Source: Lachnospiraceae bacterium
GTDB lineage: Bacteria; Bacillota; Clostridia; Lachnospirales; Lachnospiraceae
Assembly (NCBI GenBank): GCA_022774705.1
Contig: JALFLM010000005.1
Coordinates: 1 to 64,000 of the forward strand
DNA length: 64,000 bases
Direction: 5' to 3'
Shown here: piece after piece, positions 53,398 to 62,593 of the stretch
Numbering within the stretch: position 1 is the stretch's first letter
Layout: every line of letters begins with the position of its first letter
Notes under the pieces: model-generated
Told to the model about the DNA's origin: nothing
Database searches by the model: none
Seen by the model: the letters and a program-made list of their open reading frames with translations, nothing else
Program-made: the position numbers and the translations under genes

Positions 53398-54837
53398 TTA
53401 GTATGCTTTACCCCAGAATACCATTTTCTTTGCAGGTTTACCGCAGACAGGGCACACGTCTGTGATCTGTTCCTGTTCAAAAGGAATACATCTGGAGGTT
53501 GCTGTGGTATCTTCCTTGATCTTCATCTCACATGCCAGTTCTCCGCACCACATCATCTTGACAAATCCGGGCTTGTTTTCCACAATATTCTTGAATTCAT
53601 CGTAGGTTTTTGCTTCGTAAATGTGAGAAGCCAGGTGTGCTTTCGCACGTTCCAGCATATCATTCTGCATGATTTCCAGTGTTTCTCCAATCTTATCAGC
53701 CAGTTCATCCAGAGATACCACCAGTTTTTCTCTCGTATCACGGCGAACGATAATTGCCTGACCGGCTTCAATATCCTTGGGACCGATTTCCACACGCAGA
53801 GGAATACCACGGATCTCCTGTTCATTGAATTTCCAGCCGGGACTCTTATCAGAATCATCCACCTTCACCTGATAACCGGCTTTGATCAGCGTACTCTTCA
53901 GTTCCGCTGCTTTTTCCAGCACACCGGGCTTACGCTGAGCGATCGGCACGATCATGACCTGAACCGGTGCAATCCTGGGAGGCAGCACCAGACCGCTGTC
54001 ATCACCGTGAACCATGATCAGTGCACCGATAATACGGGTGGACATACCCCAGGAAGTCTGATGTACGTACTGTAATTTGTTTTCCTTATCAGAATACTGA
54101 ATGCCGAATGCTCTTGCAAATCCATCGCCGAAATTGTGGCTGGTACCGGACTGCAGTGCCTTTCCGTCATGCATCAGTGCTTCGATAGTATAAGTTGATT
54201 TTGCACCTGCAAATTTCTCCTTATCGGTCTTCTGACCTTTAATTACAGGAATTGCCAGGTATTTTTCGCAGAATTCCGCGTAAATATTCAGCATCTGAAT
54301 GGTTCTTTCTTCTGCTTCTTCCTCGGTAGCGTGAGCCGTATGCCCTTCCTGCCACAGGAATTCGGCAGAACGCAGGAACGGTCTCGTTGTCTTTTCCCAT
54401 CTTACAACGGAGCACCACTGATTATACAGCTTGGGCAGATCCCTGTGAGATTCGATAATTCTGGAATAAAAATCACAGAACAGTGTCTCGGAAGTAGGGC
54501 GAACACAGAGTCTCTCCTCCAGCGTATTCATACCGCCCTGTGTAACCCAGGCAACTTCAGGTGCAAAGCCTTCTACATGATCTTTTTCCTTCTGAAGCAG
54601 ACTTTCGGGAATAAACATGGGCATATAGACATTCTCAACACCCGTTTCCTTAAACATTGCATCCAGATTCTTCTGGATATTTTCCCAGATTGCATAACCA
54701 TTGGGACGTAAAATCATGCAGCCGCGTACATTGGAATACTCAATCAGCTCTGCCTTCTTTACAACATCCGTATACCACTGTGCAAAATCCTCGGACATAG
54801 GGGTAACGGCTTCCACAAACTTCTTTTCTTTTGCCAT
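53398..54837 (-). CDS. proS: Prolyl-tRNA synthetase, archaeal/eukaryal type
   Basis: Charges tRNA-Pro. It is 479 aa. The short form without the editing insert, together with the C-terminal zinc-binding-type tail ([42 protein letters not shown]), marks the archaeal/eukaryal-like class that many Clostridia carry. Class II motifs: [52 protein letters not shown], and [14 protein letters not shown]. It is controlled by a T-box leader. Confidence 0.97.
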   Translation of the reverse strand: MAKEKKFVEAVTPMSEDFAQWYTDVVKKAELIEYSNVRGCMILRPNGYAIWENIQKNLDAMFKETGVENVYMPMFIPESLLQKEKDHVEGFAPEVAWVTQGGMNTLEERLCVRPTSETLFCDFYSRIIESHRDLPKLYNQWCSVVRWEKTTRPFLRSAEFLWQEGHTAHATEEEAEERTIQMLNIYAEFCEKYLAIPVIKGQKTDKEKFAGAKSTYTIEALMHDGKALQSGTSHNFGDGFARAFGIQYSDKENKLQYVHQTSWGMSTRIIGALIMVHGDDSGLVLPPRIAPVQVMIVPIAQRKPGVLEKAAELKSTLIKAGYQVKVDDSDKSPGWKFNEQEIRGIPLRVEIGPKDIEAGQAIIVRRDTREKLVVSLDELADKIGETLEIMQNDMLERAKAHLASHIYEAKTYDEFKNIVENKPGFVKMMWCGELACEMKIKEDTTATSRCIPFEQEQITDVCPVCGKPAKKMVFWGKAY

Positions 54838-54915
54838 TGCAGCTTTCCTCCTCTAAAAAATGCTGATAACGGTTCAATCCGACTGCACAAACATAAAAAG
54901 CCGGAAACAACCGCA

Positions 54916-55188
54916 CAAAAAACGCCGGTTGAATCAATCCCATAGGGACCGAATCAATCGGCGGTACCACCCTGATTAAAAATCTGCTCTCATCAGCAGA
55001 CCTTTCTCTCAATCTCCGTTAACGCCGGATTACGCTGCGGTTTGCCGCAGAACTCAGAGGGCAGGTTCGGCAGATATTCACGGACACCTCGCAGCGCCGT
55101 AAAAACAGAATGTCTTCACAGGGTGTCTTCTCTGGACATGAAGGAATCTGTCTACTATTCCTCGTCATTGCTGTTTACCATATCGGTT
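54916..55188 (-). ncRNA. T-box leader of proS
   Basis: The T-box core AGGGTGGTACCGC lies at 54973-54961 on the minus strand. The terminator stem pairs 54945-54963 with 54923-54941, followed by TTTTTTG. The upstream part (about 54985-55188) holds stem-I-like hairpins. I could not place the specifier codon with confidence. Confidence 0.92.
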
Positions 55189-55194
55189 CACTTT

Positions 55195-55223
55195 ATTGTA
55201 TGAAAAAAGCATGTATTTGTCAA
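55195..55223 (-). promoter_or_regulatory. Promoter of the proS T-box transcript
   Basis: On the minus strand TTGACA (55223-55218) and TACAAT (55200-55195) are 17 bp apart. Confidence 0.8.
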
Positions 55224-55294
55224 GCTATTCTGTCCGTCTCCAAACAGCGACATCTTTATTCTTCAGCTGAAGTCCGGATAATAACCCATTTACG

Positions 55295-56326
55295 TTACTT
55301 TTGCTCTGAACAGGAACCTCCCCGCCACAATATGACCAGCACCCCCAGCGGCCCCAGAATAAAACCGGCCGCTCCGAACAGCTTCAGCCCCACATATACG
55401 GATGCCAGAAATTCAAATGCCGTAATTCCCATGCATTTTCCCATCAGTACATTTTCTAAAAATTCTCTCACAAGGTAACAGATCAGATAAATAATGAGCA
55501 GAGAAAAACCGCGTCCCGGATTTCCATTCAAAAATTCCCAGAGCAGCCAGGGCAGATAAATAGTACCTGTTCCGAATATAGGCAGTACATCCACCAGCCC
55601 GATCAGAATTCCCAGCAGCAGTGCATAAGAAAAACCGGTAATCCATAAACCGATTCCGCTGATACACATGGTAATCAGCATGATCACGGCCTGTACCCGC
55701 AGCCACTTTCCACAGACTCCGCATAAAAACACACCGAAATCCACCAGCTCTTTGTAAAATCCACTCATGGTCAGTCTCTGATGGAGCTTTTCCATTTCCT
55801 CAACTGCCAGCACACTGGCAATAAAAAATACAAATACCGCTGTAAAAAAGCCGGTGCACCAGCGCACTACGCCGGCGGAATGCGACATGCAATAGCTGAT
55901 GCATCGATCCCATGTAAAATAACCGCTCAGCTTTTCCGGAATATTTTCCAGAACAGTACTGCAATCTCTTCCCCTGATTATCAGCCGCCCCGACCATTTT
56001 TCCGTAAACCATTCAAAAAAATTCTGTTCCTGCAGTTCTTCAAGAAGTCCCTGCAGTTCCCTGATCAGAATTCCACCACCATAATAGATCAGAAGAAAAA
56101 GCAGCCCGCCGGCCGTAAACAGTACCAGAACCGCCCCGATGCTCTCCTTGATATGCAGATATTTTCTCATCAGACGCACCAGCGGCCGGATCAGTACAGC
56201 CACCAGAAATGCCAGAACAAACGGCAGTACCAGCGGTAAAACGTAACGAAACACAAAAAGCACCGCCAAAGCCGTCAACAAAATCGATAAAATCTTCTTC
56301 CACTCCTCAAAATTATCCCTATCCAT
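55295..56326 (-). CDS. AI-2E/YtvI-family integral membrane protein
   Basis: A 343-aa polytopic membrane protein of the family that includes YtvI, a sporulation membrane protein, and TqsA-type transporters. Eight or so hydrophobic segments are visible (VLPLVLPFVLAFLVAVLI, IGAVLVLFTAGGLLFLLIYYG, FFTAVFVFFIASVLAV, AVIMLITMCISGIGLWI, LLGILIGLVDVLPIFGTGTIYLPW). The PIFGTG segment is characteristic. No partner genes are adjacent. The final codons happen to contain the repeat core CTGTTCAGAG. Confidence 0.88.
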   Translation of the reverse strand: MDRDNFEEWKKILSILLTALAVLFVFRYVLPLVLPFVLAFLVAVLIRPLVRLMRKYLHIKESIGAVLVLFTAGGLLFLLIYYGGGILIRELQGLLEELQEQNFFEWFTEKWSGRLIIRGRDCSTVLENIPEKLSGYFTWDRCISYCMSHSAGVVRWCTGFFTAVFVFFIASVLAVEEMEKLHQRLTMSGFYKELVDFGVFLCGVCGKWLRVQAVIMLITMCISGIGLWITGFSYALLLGILIGLVDVLPIFGTGTIYLPWLLWEFLNGNPGRGFSLLIIYLICYLVREFLENVLMGKCMGITAFEFLASVYVGLKLFGAAGFILGPLGVLVILWRGGSCSEQK

Positions 56327-56531
56327 ACACCATCTCCCCGCACATCACCCCGACCGCTCATCAAAACTGCACCCTCGTATCCGAAGCTCTGATAAGCAAT
56401 CACGCCCATATAGCCCGAAAATCAGTTACTATAAACAATCACCACCAGTATGCCCCAAAAACCGGTTTTTATAAAAAGCAGTTGCAAAAGCAGTTGTATG
56501 TAATTTATTTTAGATTTTATGTAACTTATAT

Positions 56532-56560
56532 TTGACATATTATCTTTTATATGTTACTAT
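56532..56560 (+). promoter_or_regulatory. Promoter of the small XRE gene, inside an inverted repeat
   Basis: TTGACA (56532-56537) and TACTAT (56555-56560) are 17 bp apart. GTAAC (56521) and GTTAC (56553) and surrounding TATA/ATAT form an imperfect inverted repeat across the promoter. TATGTAA occurs twice as a direct repeat just upstream. This suggests binding by the XRE protein itself. Confidence 0.65.
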
Positions 56561-56615
56561 AACTTCAGCAACAGACAAACACAGCACCGGATCAACATAA
56601 AGGAGTGAACATTTT

Positions 56616-56852
56616 ATGCCGCGTAATCTGTCAATTAAAGCAGCCCGCGCGCAGCTGGACATGACCCAGAAGGAACTGGCAGAGAGAACAGGTGTTTCCC
56701 GCCAGACCATCAATGCCATTGAGCAGGGAACATACAATCCAACTATACGGCTGTGCCGGTCCATATGCAGAGTGCTTGGTAAAACACTGGATGAATTATT
56801 CTGGGAAGAGGAGGAAGAGGATAATGAAAAAAATGACGAAACCAACAAATAA
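56616..56852 (+). CDS. Small XRE-family transcription regulator
   Basis: A 78-aa HTH protein, LDMTQKELAERTGVSRQTINAIEQGTYNPTIRL, of the Cro/YozG type, with an acidic C-terminus (EEEEEDNEKNDET). ATG 56616 follows AAAGGAG. It overlaps the next gene by 29 bp. Such pairs commonly consist of a repressor and a membrane protein that it regulates. Confidence 0.92.
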   Translation: MPRNLSIKAARAQLDMTQKELAERTGVSRQTINAIEQGTYNPTIRLCRSICRVLGKTLDELFWEEEEEDNEKNDETNK

Positions 56853-57294
56853 TAATCTGGATGAGATGCAGGAACTTCAGCTTCTGCATATAGAACGCAA
56901 TGGATGCTGGATGACCTTCTGGGGGCTGCTGGCCGTAATTATCATTCAGACAATCACAACTCCCGGCAATTTCAGGATTCTGGCCGGTGAATGGATTGTA
57001 TTCATGTGTCAGGCACTGTATTTATCCACCAGCTGTATGCGCCGCGGTATCTGGGACAGACATTTCCGCCCCAACCTGCGCACCAATATGCTGGCCAGCG
57101 GCCTGGCAGGACTTGCCTGCGGAATCATATTCGGTCTGGTTTCCTACATGAGATACGGTAAACTGATCGGATCTCTGGCAACCGCCGTACTCATATTTAT
57201 CTTTGTCTTTTTATGTACCATCATCGCACTGAGTTTTTCAGCAGCCTTATATAAAAAAAGACGCAGACGGATGGAAGAGGAAGGAGAAGATTAG
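56824..57294 (+). CDS. Membrane protein paired with the XRE regulator
   Basis: A 156-aa protein from ATG 56824 (GAGGA upstream, inside the end of the XRE gene). Four hydrophobic segments are seen: MTFWGLLAVIIIQTI, EWIVFMCQALYLS, ASGLAGLACGIIFGLVSYM, TAVLIFIFVFLCTIIALSFSA, followed by a basic and acidic C-terminal tail. The family is not recognised beyond a conserved Firmicute XRE-linked membrane protein. Confidence 0.82.
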   Translation: MKKMTKPTNNNLDEMQELQLLHIERNGCWMTFWGLLAVIIIQTITTPGNFRILAGEWIVFMCQALYLSTSCMRRGIWDRHFRPNLRTNMLASGLAGLACGIIFGLVSYMRYGKLIGSLATAVLIFIFVFLCTIIALSFSAALYKKRRRRMEEEGED

Positions 57295-57310
57295 AACCGG
57301 CATGATTCAA

Positions 57311-57354
57311 AAAAAGAGGACTTTTGCTTCTCAGTGAGCAAAGTCCTCTTTTTG
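57311..57354. terminator. Bidirectional terminator
   Basis: AAAAAGAGGACTTTTGCT pairs with AGCAAAGTCCTCTTTTT. It lies between the XRE membrane-protein gene (plus) and the response regulator gene (minus). Confidence 0.9.
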
Positions 57355-57398
57355 ACATAAAATAATCAGCAATTCAGCAGAGGCTGAATTGCCCTGCC

Positions 57399-58088
57399 TC
57401 AGATCTTGAACCGGTATCCAACCCCCCATATCGTCTCAATATACTGGGGTTTTGCCGTATTGAACTCTATCTTTTCACGAATCTTTTTAATATGTACGGT
57501 AACTGTTGCAATATCCCCTACCGATTCCATATCCCAGATCTTCTTAAACAGTTCTTCCTTGGAGAATACATGGTTTGGATTCTGCGCAAGAAATGAAAGC
57601 AGATCGAATTCCTTGGTAGTAAACTGCTTCTCCACACCGTTTACATAAACCCGGCGGGCAGTTTTGTCAATCTTCAGCCCCCGGATCTCAATCATTTCAT
57701 TCTGTGGTGTTGAACTCCCGATCAGTCTCTCATATCTGGCAAGGTGTGCCTTAACTCTGGCTACCAGCTCACTGGGGCTGAAAGGCTTCGTAATATAGTC
57801 ATCTGCTCCCAGCCCAAGACCTCGGATCTTATCAATATCATCCTTTTTGGCCGATACCATCAATATGGGTGTATTCTTCTGCTTGCGGATACGCTTACAG
57901 ATCTCAAATCCATCGATCTCCGGCAGCATCAGATCCTGAATGAACAGATCAAACTCCTCATGCAGAGCGCGATCCATACCGCTCTGCCCGTTGTTTTCAA
58001 TCTCCACATCAAAGCCGCTTAATTCCAGATAATCCTTCTCCAGTTCGGCAATTGCTTCTTCATCCTCTATAATTAACAATCTACTCAT
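57399..58088 (-). CDS. OmpR/PhoB-family response regulator
   Basis: A 229-aa two-domain regulator. The receiver has the acidic pair in LLIIEDEEA, the phosphoacceptor Asp52 in FIQDLMLPEIDG, and the Lys in ITKPFSPSEL. The DNA-binding domain is a winged helix (FTTKEFDLLSFLAQNPNHVF, VTVHIKKIREKIE, TIWGVGYRFKI). It overlaps the kinase gene by 8 bp and is followed by a terminator region. Its targets are not evident; the adjacent ECF S-component could be one, but that is only position. Confidence 0.96.
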   Translation of the reverse strand: MSRLLIIEDEEAIAELEKDYLELSGFDVEIENNGQSGMDRALHEEFDLFIQDLMLPEIDGFEICKRIRKQKNTPILMVSAKKDDIDKIRGLGLGADDYITKPFSPSELVARVKAHLARYERLIGSSTPQNEMIEIRGLKIDKTARRVYVNGVEKQFTTKEFDLLSFLAQNPNHVFSKEELFKKIWDMESVGDIATVTVHIKKIREKIEFNTAKPQYIETIWGVGYRFKI

Positions 58089-59574
58089 TGCGTACCTCCT
58101 GATATTTTCTCAATGCAAAATGCATGACCGTTCCTGTCCCTTCTCTGCTGCTGGCCCAGATCTGTCCGTCATGATCCTCAATAATCTTTCGTACAATGGA
58201 CAGACCGATACCACTTCCACCTTTCCGGGAACTTCGTGCCTTATCTGTACGGTAGAACCGGTCGAAAATATAGGGCAGATCCTTTGCTGCAATTCCCTTG
58301 CCGTTATCTTCGATCTCCACCTGGACAAAATCGCCCCGATCCTTGATCCGCATATTGATAATACCTTTTTTCTTATCCATATATTTAATGGAATTATTGA
58401 TGATATTATTGATTACCCGTTTCATCTGCTCCGCATCCGCTATAATCTGTACATCCGCATCACAGAAGTTCATGTACTGCATCTCAATACCCTGACCCTC
58501 CAGATCCAGCATCAGTTCTTCACTGCAGTCTCCAAAATAAGCAGACACATTGATCGGTGCAAAATTATACGGAATCTTATCCGTGTCAATCTTGGAATAA
58601 AAAGTAAGTTCATCGATCAGCCGGTCCATATCATTGGCCTTATTATAAATCGTACGGATATATTTGTCCAGTTTATCAGGCGAGGAAGCCACACCATCCA
58701 TAATTCCTTCCACATAGCCTTTAATCGCTGTAATAGGCGTCTTTAGATCATGGGAAATATTGCTGATCAGTTCCTTATTGTCTTCGTCATAATGTACTTT
58801 GTCTTCCGAATTCTGTTTCAGACGCTGCCGCATCTCTTCAAAATCCATACATAACTGGCTGATCTCATCGTCTCCCTTTATATTCAGTTCATAATCAAGA
58901 TTACCGTCCCGAATCTCCTGAGTAGCCTTTTTCAGCTTACTGATCGGACTGACAATCGAACCATAGATCCACATAAGAAGAAGCAGTGCCGTAAACAGCA
59001 TGATAATCACAACACTGACTCCCAGCTCCACATACATGCTTTTCAGCTGCGGCAGAGTGGTAATCGGCGTAACGACAAAAACCGTGCCCTGAGCCCCGTC
59101 AGCAAACAGAAAATCATGCTGATTCAGCAGACAGTTTGTAACTTTGCCCGTATAAATCCGTAAATCGTAATCGGACACAGCAGCACCATACCCGGGCAGC
59201 TGACTCAGCAGTTCGGAAAGTCCGTTTCCCTCAACGCCGCAGTACAGGAACTCGTCATCACTTCTGACAATCAGCGAGGAATACCACTCTTTCAGTTTTC
59301 TGTTGAGATCCTCCTGGTACTCTGAATTACGGAACTTCTCTTTATTCTTCCCCAGTTCCTCAGTTACTGTCTGGTTTGACTTCGCAGCCAGCGCGTCAAA
59401 CAGTTCCACCGTGTTGGCATTGAACAGATTGCCATCCTCGGCCTGCACCCCGTAAGCCTGATGCAGAAGCCTGACCTGATAACCGTTCAGCACAAAAAAA
59501 CAAAGCGAAACCAGACCAACCGGCACAAGCAGAATAATTACAAAAGCAATTGCAAGTCTGTTTCTAAGCTTCAT
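58081..59574 (-). CDS. Sensor histidine kinase partner of the response regulator
   Basis: A 497-aa membrane kinase. One transmembrane helix lies near the N-terminus (AIAFVIILLVPVGLVSLCFFVL), then an extracytoplasmic domain of about 150 residues, a second helix (VSVVIIMLFTALLLLMWIYGS), HAMP, and HisKA with LISNISHDLKTPITAIKGYVEG. The ATPase domain shows INNIINNSIKYMDKKKG, IEDNGKGIAAKDLPYIFDRFYR and GGSGIGLSIVRKI. The signal sensed is not apparent. Confidence 0.95.
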   Translation of the reverse strand: MKLRNRLAIAFVIILLVPVGLVSLCFFVLNGYQVRLLHQAYGVQAEDGNLFNANTVELFDALAAKSNQTVTEELGKNKEKFRNSEYQEDLNRKLKEWYSSLIVRSDDEFLYCGVEGNGLSELLSQLPGYGAAVSDYDLRIYTGKVTNCLLNQHDFLFADGAQGTVFVVTPITTLPQLKSMYVELGVSVVIIMLFTALLLLMWIYGSIVSPISKLKKATQEIRDGNLDYELNIKGDDEISQLCMDFEEMRQRLKQNSEDKVHYDEDNKELISNISHDLKTPITAIKGYVEGIMDGVASSPDKLDKYIRTIYNKANDMDRLIDELTFYSKIDTDKIPYNFAPINVSAYFGDCSEELMLDLEGQGIEMQYMNFCDADVQIIADAEQMKRVINNIINNSIKYMDKKKGIINMRIKDRGDFVQVEIEDNGKGIAAKDLPYIFDRFYRTDKARSSRKGGSGIGLSIVRKIIEDHDGQIWASSREGTGTVMHFALRKYQEVRNE

Positions 59575-59700
59575 CCGGCATCTTCCTCCTACTTCCTTTT
59601 ATCAGCATAATCTGACAGTTTCTTTCAGTATAACACAGCCTGACCGGATTATGTAAAAAGAAAGTCTAAACAATTCTGAAATTTCTGTAAAAAAGGAACC

Positions 59701-59766
59701 GCTCTGAACAGCAATTAAAAAACTGCCCGAAGCCGGCCTGTAAAATACTGCCTGACTCTGAACAGT
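59701..59766. repeat. Two direct copies of the dispersed-repeat core
   Basis: GCTCTGAACAG (59701-59711) and ACTCTGAACAGT (59755-59766) lie in the gap between the kinase gene and the ECF gene. They share the 10-bp core CTCTGAACAG of the palindromic elements, in the same orientation, without the inner block. Confidence 0.6.
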
Positions 59767-59800
59767 CATATATCCTTATTATGTATCAGCCCGCACCTGT

Positions 59801-60439
59801 TTACTGCAGTTCAGCAAAGTGAAGCAGTGCCTTGCCGATCAAAGTTACCAGAACCGCACATACAATCGCTTCCGGAATTCCGTTTCCCACAACAATCGCC
59901 ATAATAGCTGCAATCAGAGAACCTGTAATCTCCTTTGCAGCCATATACTGCTGTCCGAAAAAGATATAGATGCTGCCCATAACCAGAATCGTGTTGGTCA
60001 TGGAACCGAGCACGCCTGCAATAGGAAGTGCAATTGTTTCTTTTATTCTTCTTTTTCCCTTAAAAACCTTCATGATACCGGCAAATACGAAATATGCCAC
60101 GATACCGATCAGAATACGGGGAACAAAGCAGACGATCAGACTTTTAAAATTGCCGTGAAAATCGCCTACTGAATAGAACGGTGAAAAGCAGAATGATGTC
60201 AGTGTCGGATTAAATGTAGCACTCAGCAGACTGGTTACTCCGAATATGAATCCAAGAAATGCTCCGGAAGCCGGCCCCATAAGAACAGCACCGATAATAA
60301 CCGGAATGTGAAGTGTTGTGGCCTTAATCACTCCAACGGGAATATAACCGAGAAAAGGAACGTTGGCCATGATAATGATTATTGCTGCAAATGCGGCAGT
60401 CAATACCATCTTCTGTGTTTTGTTTTTAAATTTGTACAT
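59801..60439 (-). CDS. ECF transporter substrate-binding (S) component
   Basis: A 212-aa membrane protein from ATG 60439 (GGAGGAATT upstream). Six hydrophobic segments are seen, including LTAAFAAIIIIMANVPFLGYIPVGVIKATTLHIPVIIGAVLMGP, the N-terminal pattern of vitamin S-components of the FolT/PanT type. It works with a shared EcfA/A'/T module encoded elsewhere. The vitamin is not decidable by eye; pantothenate-type is a weak guess. Confidence 0.85.
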   Translation of the reverse strand: MYKFKNKTQKMVLTAAFAAIIIIMANVPFLGYIPVGVIKATTLHIPVIIGAVLMGPASGAFLGFIFGVTSLLSATFNPTLTSFCFSPFYSVGDFHGNFKSLIVCFVPRILIGIVAYFVFAGIMKVFKGKRRIKETIALPIAGVLGSMTNTILVMGSIYIFFGQQYMAAKEITGSLIAAIMAIVVGNGIPEAIVCAVLVTLIGKALLHFAELQ

Positions 60440-60523
60440 AATTCCTCCTGCTGCTGTTCCATCCTTCAGGATACAGCGCATAAATAATAGTCAGGCTACG
60501 TATTTGATCTGCCTGCCAGAATC

Positions 60524-60551
60524 ATTATATCAATACTGAAAAGAATGTCAA
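60524..60551 (-). promoter_or_regulatory. Promoter of the ECF S-component gene
   Basis: On the minus strand TTGACA (60551-60546) and TATAAT (60529-60524) are 16 bp apart. The leader of about 75 nt is too short for a typical vitamin riboswitch. Confidence 0.75.
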
Positions 60552-60693
60552 TTGCCAATGTAATGGACTTCTGCATTTTATCATATACTTGTAAAATTTC
60601 AGTTTATCAAATAAAATGATACAAGGGTCACAATGTCATATATTTAAGCTTACTTACCCTAAAGGGCACGTGTGAAAACTTCAGGAGGAAAAT

Positions 60694-61776
60694 ATGAATA
60701 CTTTCAATGGAATATTAAAAGAAATTTCCATTACGGAAATTGAAAATGTAAAAATCGGCAATGCCGAGGACAGGGAGCATGCCACAGGATGTACGGTAAT
60801 TCTCTGTGAACAGGGCGCTCCGGCCGGTATCGATGTGCGGGGCGGCGGTCCCGCTTCCCGTGAAACTGAACTGCTGAATCCTGTGGCAGCCTGCCAGGCC
60901 GTCCATGCCGTTCTGTTAAGCGGCGGAAGCGCATTCGGTCTCGATGCTGCCGGCGGTGTTATGGAATATCTGGCTGAAAAAGGAATCGGCTTTGCCGTAG
61001 GCAATGTCCGCGTCCCGCTGGTTGTGGAATCCTGCATTTTCGACCTGCTGTTCGTATCCGACCAGGTAAAACCGGACAAAGCCATGGCAAGAAAGGCCTG
61101 CGAAGCTGCCGAAAAAAACTGTCCCGCAGAGGGCAACGTGGGAGCCGGATGCGGTGCCACCGTAGGAAAAGTCGGCGGTCCCGAATACTGTATGAACTCC
61201 GGTCTCGGCATGTATGCCGTACAGCTTGGTGACCTGAAAGTAGGCGCCATCGTATCCGTCAATGCCTGCGGCGATGTCTATGATGAAGAAACCAATCAGA
61301 TTCTGGCCGGTATGCTGACACCGGATAAAAAAGGATTTGCAGACAGTGAAAAAGTCATGTATCAGATGTATGCTCAGATGACTTCTTCCGCCGGAACACA
61401 GCCCGGCGCAGATGCCTCTGCAGGCTCTGAAGATTCCCTCAATGAAAATCCGGTCGGTACTTCTGTCGGCGCAGAAGGCGGAGTAACCAACACCACCATC
61501 GGCTGCATCATCACCAATGCACGGTTTGACAAATCACAGCTCAACAAAATCGCAGCATTTGCCCAGAATGGCTACGCCCGCTCCATCCGCCCTGTTCATA
61601 CTATGAACGATGGTGATACCATCTACGCCCTGTCCACCGGCAGTCTTCAGTCCGACATCAACATTGCAGGAACTCTGGCTTCCCATGTCATGGCACAGGC
61701 TGTAAAAAATGCAGTTCTCCACACAGAAAGCTTCCACGGGCTTCCCTGTGCCGCCGACATTGCCGCAGCAGAATAA
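60694..61776 (+). CDS. P1/DmpA-family self-cleaving aminopeptidase, Thr type (NylC-like)
   Basis: Members are N-terminal nucleophile hydrolases that split themselves into two chains and then cleave amides or peptides. It is 360 aa. Marks are DVRGGGPASRETELL, AVLLSGGSAFGLDAAGGV, GNVGAGCGATVGK, and GGVTNTTIGCIITNA. In the last, Asn266-Thr267 is the expected self-cleavage pair, as in nylon-oligomer hydrolase NylC, rather than the Gly-Ser of DmpA. Residues about 230-260 form a Ser/Gly/Ala-rich loop before the cleavage site. ATG 60694 follows AGGAGG. Confidence 0.9.
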   Translation: MNTFNGILKEISITEIENVKIGNAEDREHATGCTVILCEQGAPAGIDVRGGGPASRETELLNPVAACQAVHAVLLSGGSAFGLDAAGGVMEYLAEKGIGFAVGNVRVPLVVESCIFDLLFVSDQVKPDKAMARKACEAAEKNCPAEGNVGAGCGATVGKVGGPEYCMNSGLGMYAVQLGDLKVGAIVSVNACGDVYDEETNQILAGMLTPDKKGFADSEKVMYQMYAQMTSSAGTQPGADASAGSEDSLNENPVGTSVGAEGGVTNTTIGCIITNARFDKSQLNKIAAFAQNGYARSIRPVHTMNDGDTIYALSTGSLQSDINIAGTLASHVMAQAVKNAVLHTESFHGLPCAADIAAAE

Positions 61777-61900
61777 AAAGAACAATAGAACACCTGCCTG
61801 CTGCTGAATGTATACCTTAAGAAAAATACTTCAGATATTTTGCCTGAAATACCCTGAAAGGCACACAGGCAGTCCTCTGCAAAAAATATATCTTATTCGG

Positions 61901-62593
61901 TTATCTCAGCATATAAACCAGATTTTCATACAGCCTCTGCCTGACTTTTTCTTCCGAAAGATCAGAATACAGTTTACCACATTTGGCTGTTTTTTTATAA
62001 CGTGCATAATCCATGACTGTATTGATAAATGCATTTTCCACAAAAAACAGGTTCAGACCGCTCATGACGATTCCTTCTTCTTCAGCAGGAATCAGAATCG
62101 TCTGAAACAGGTTCTCGATTTCCGATATACTGGGAGCGCATTTTATGAATTCTTCACGGAAACGGCCGGGAAAATTTCCGATATCATGGATAAACGGCAT
62201 CAGTATCTGGAAAATATTCGTATCCGAATCTTCTGCTTCAAATAACGTATCCAGCATGACATCTACTTTTTTCCGAAAACCGTCTGCCTGGCATACTCTG
62301 CTCTTAATGATCCGGAGATGTTTGAAAATCGTATAAAGAACTGCTTTCACAATCAGTTCTTCCCGGGATTTGAAATAATCGTATACGGTCCCCTTACCGA
62401 TGCCGGCCTTTGCCGCAATATCCGAAACTTTCAGCTGAGTCAGGTCAGCCCCCTCTCTGGAGAGGGCTGAAACCGCCTCATATAAAGCAACTGCTTTGGG
62501 AGATGAAGGATTCAGATATTCCAGCTTCTGATTCTCAGAATTCTCAGTTGTTTCCTGATTTTTAATACTTCTGTTATCAGCTTTCCTATCCAT
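61901..62593 (-). CDS. TetR-family regulator next to an RND efflux gene
   Basis: A 230-aa regulator with an N-terminal Asn/Glu-rich extension of about 40 residues, then the HTH (LKVSDIAAKAGIGKGTVYDYFKSREELIV). The C-terminal ligand domain is helical and not diagnostic. Its ATG overlaps the stop codon of the RND gene (TGATG), so it is made with the pump it probably controls. Confidence 0.92.
   Translation of the reverse strand: MDRKADNRSIKNQETTENSENQKLEYLNPSSPKAVALYEAVSALSREGADLTQLKVSDIAAKAGIGKGTVYDYFKSREELIVKAVLYTIFKHLRIIKSRVCQADGFRKKVDVMLDTLFEAEDSDTNIFQILMPFIHDIGNFPGRFREEFIKCAPSISEIENLFQTILIPAEEEGIVMSGLNLFFVENAFINTVMDYARYKKTAKCGKLYSDLSEEKVRQRLYENLVYMLR

Noticed and set aside
60440..60517. 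Vitamin riboswitch before the ECF S-component
   Set aside because: The predicted leader is about 75 nt and shows no conserved riboswitch core or terminator.
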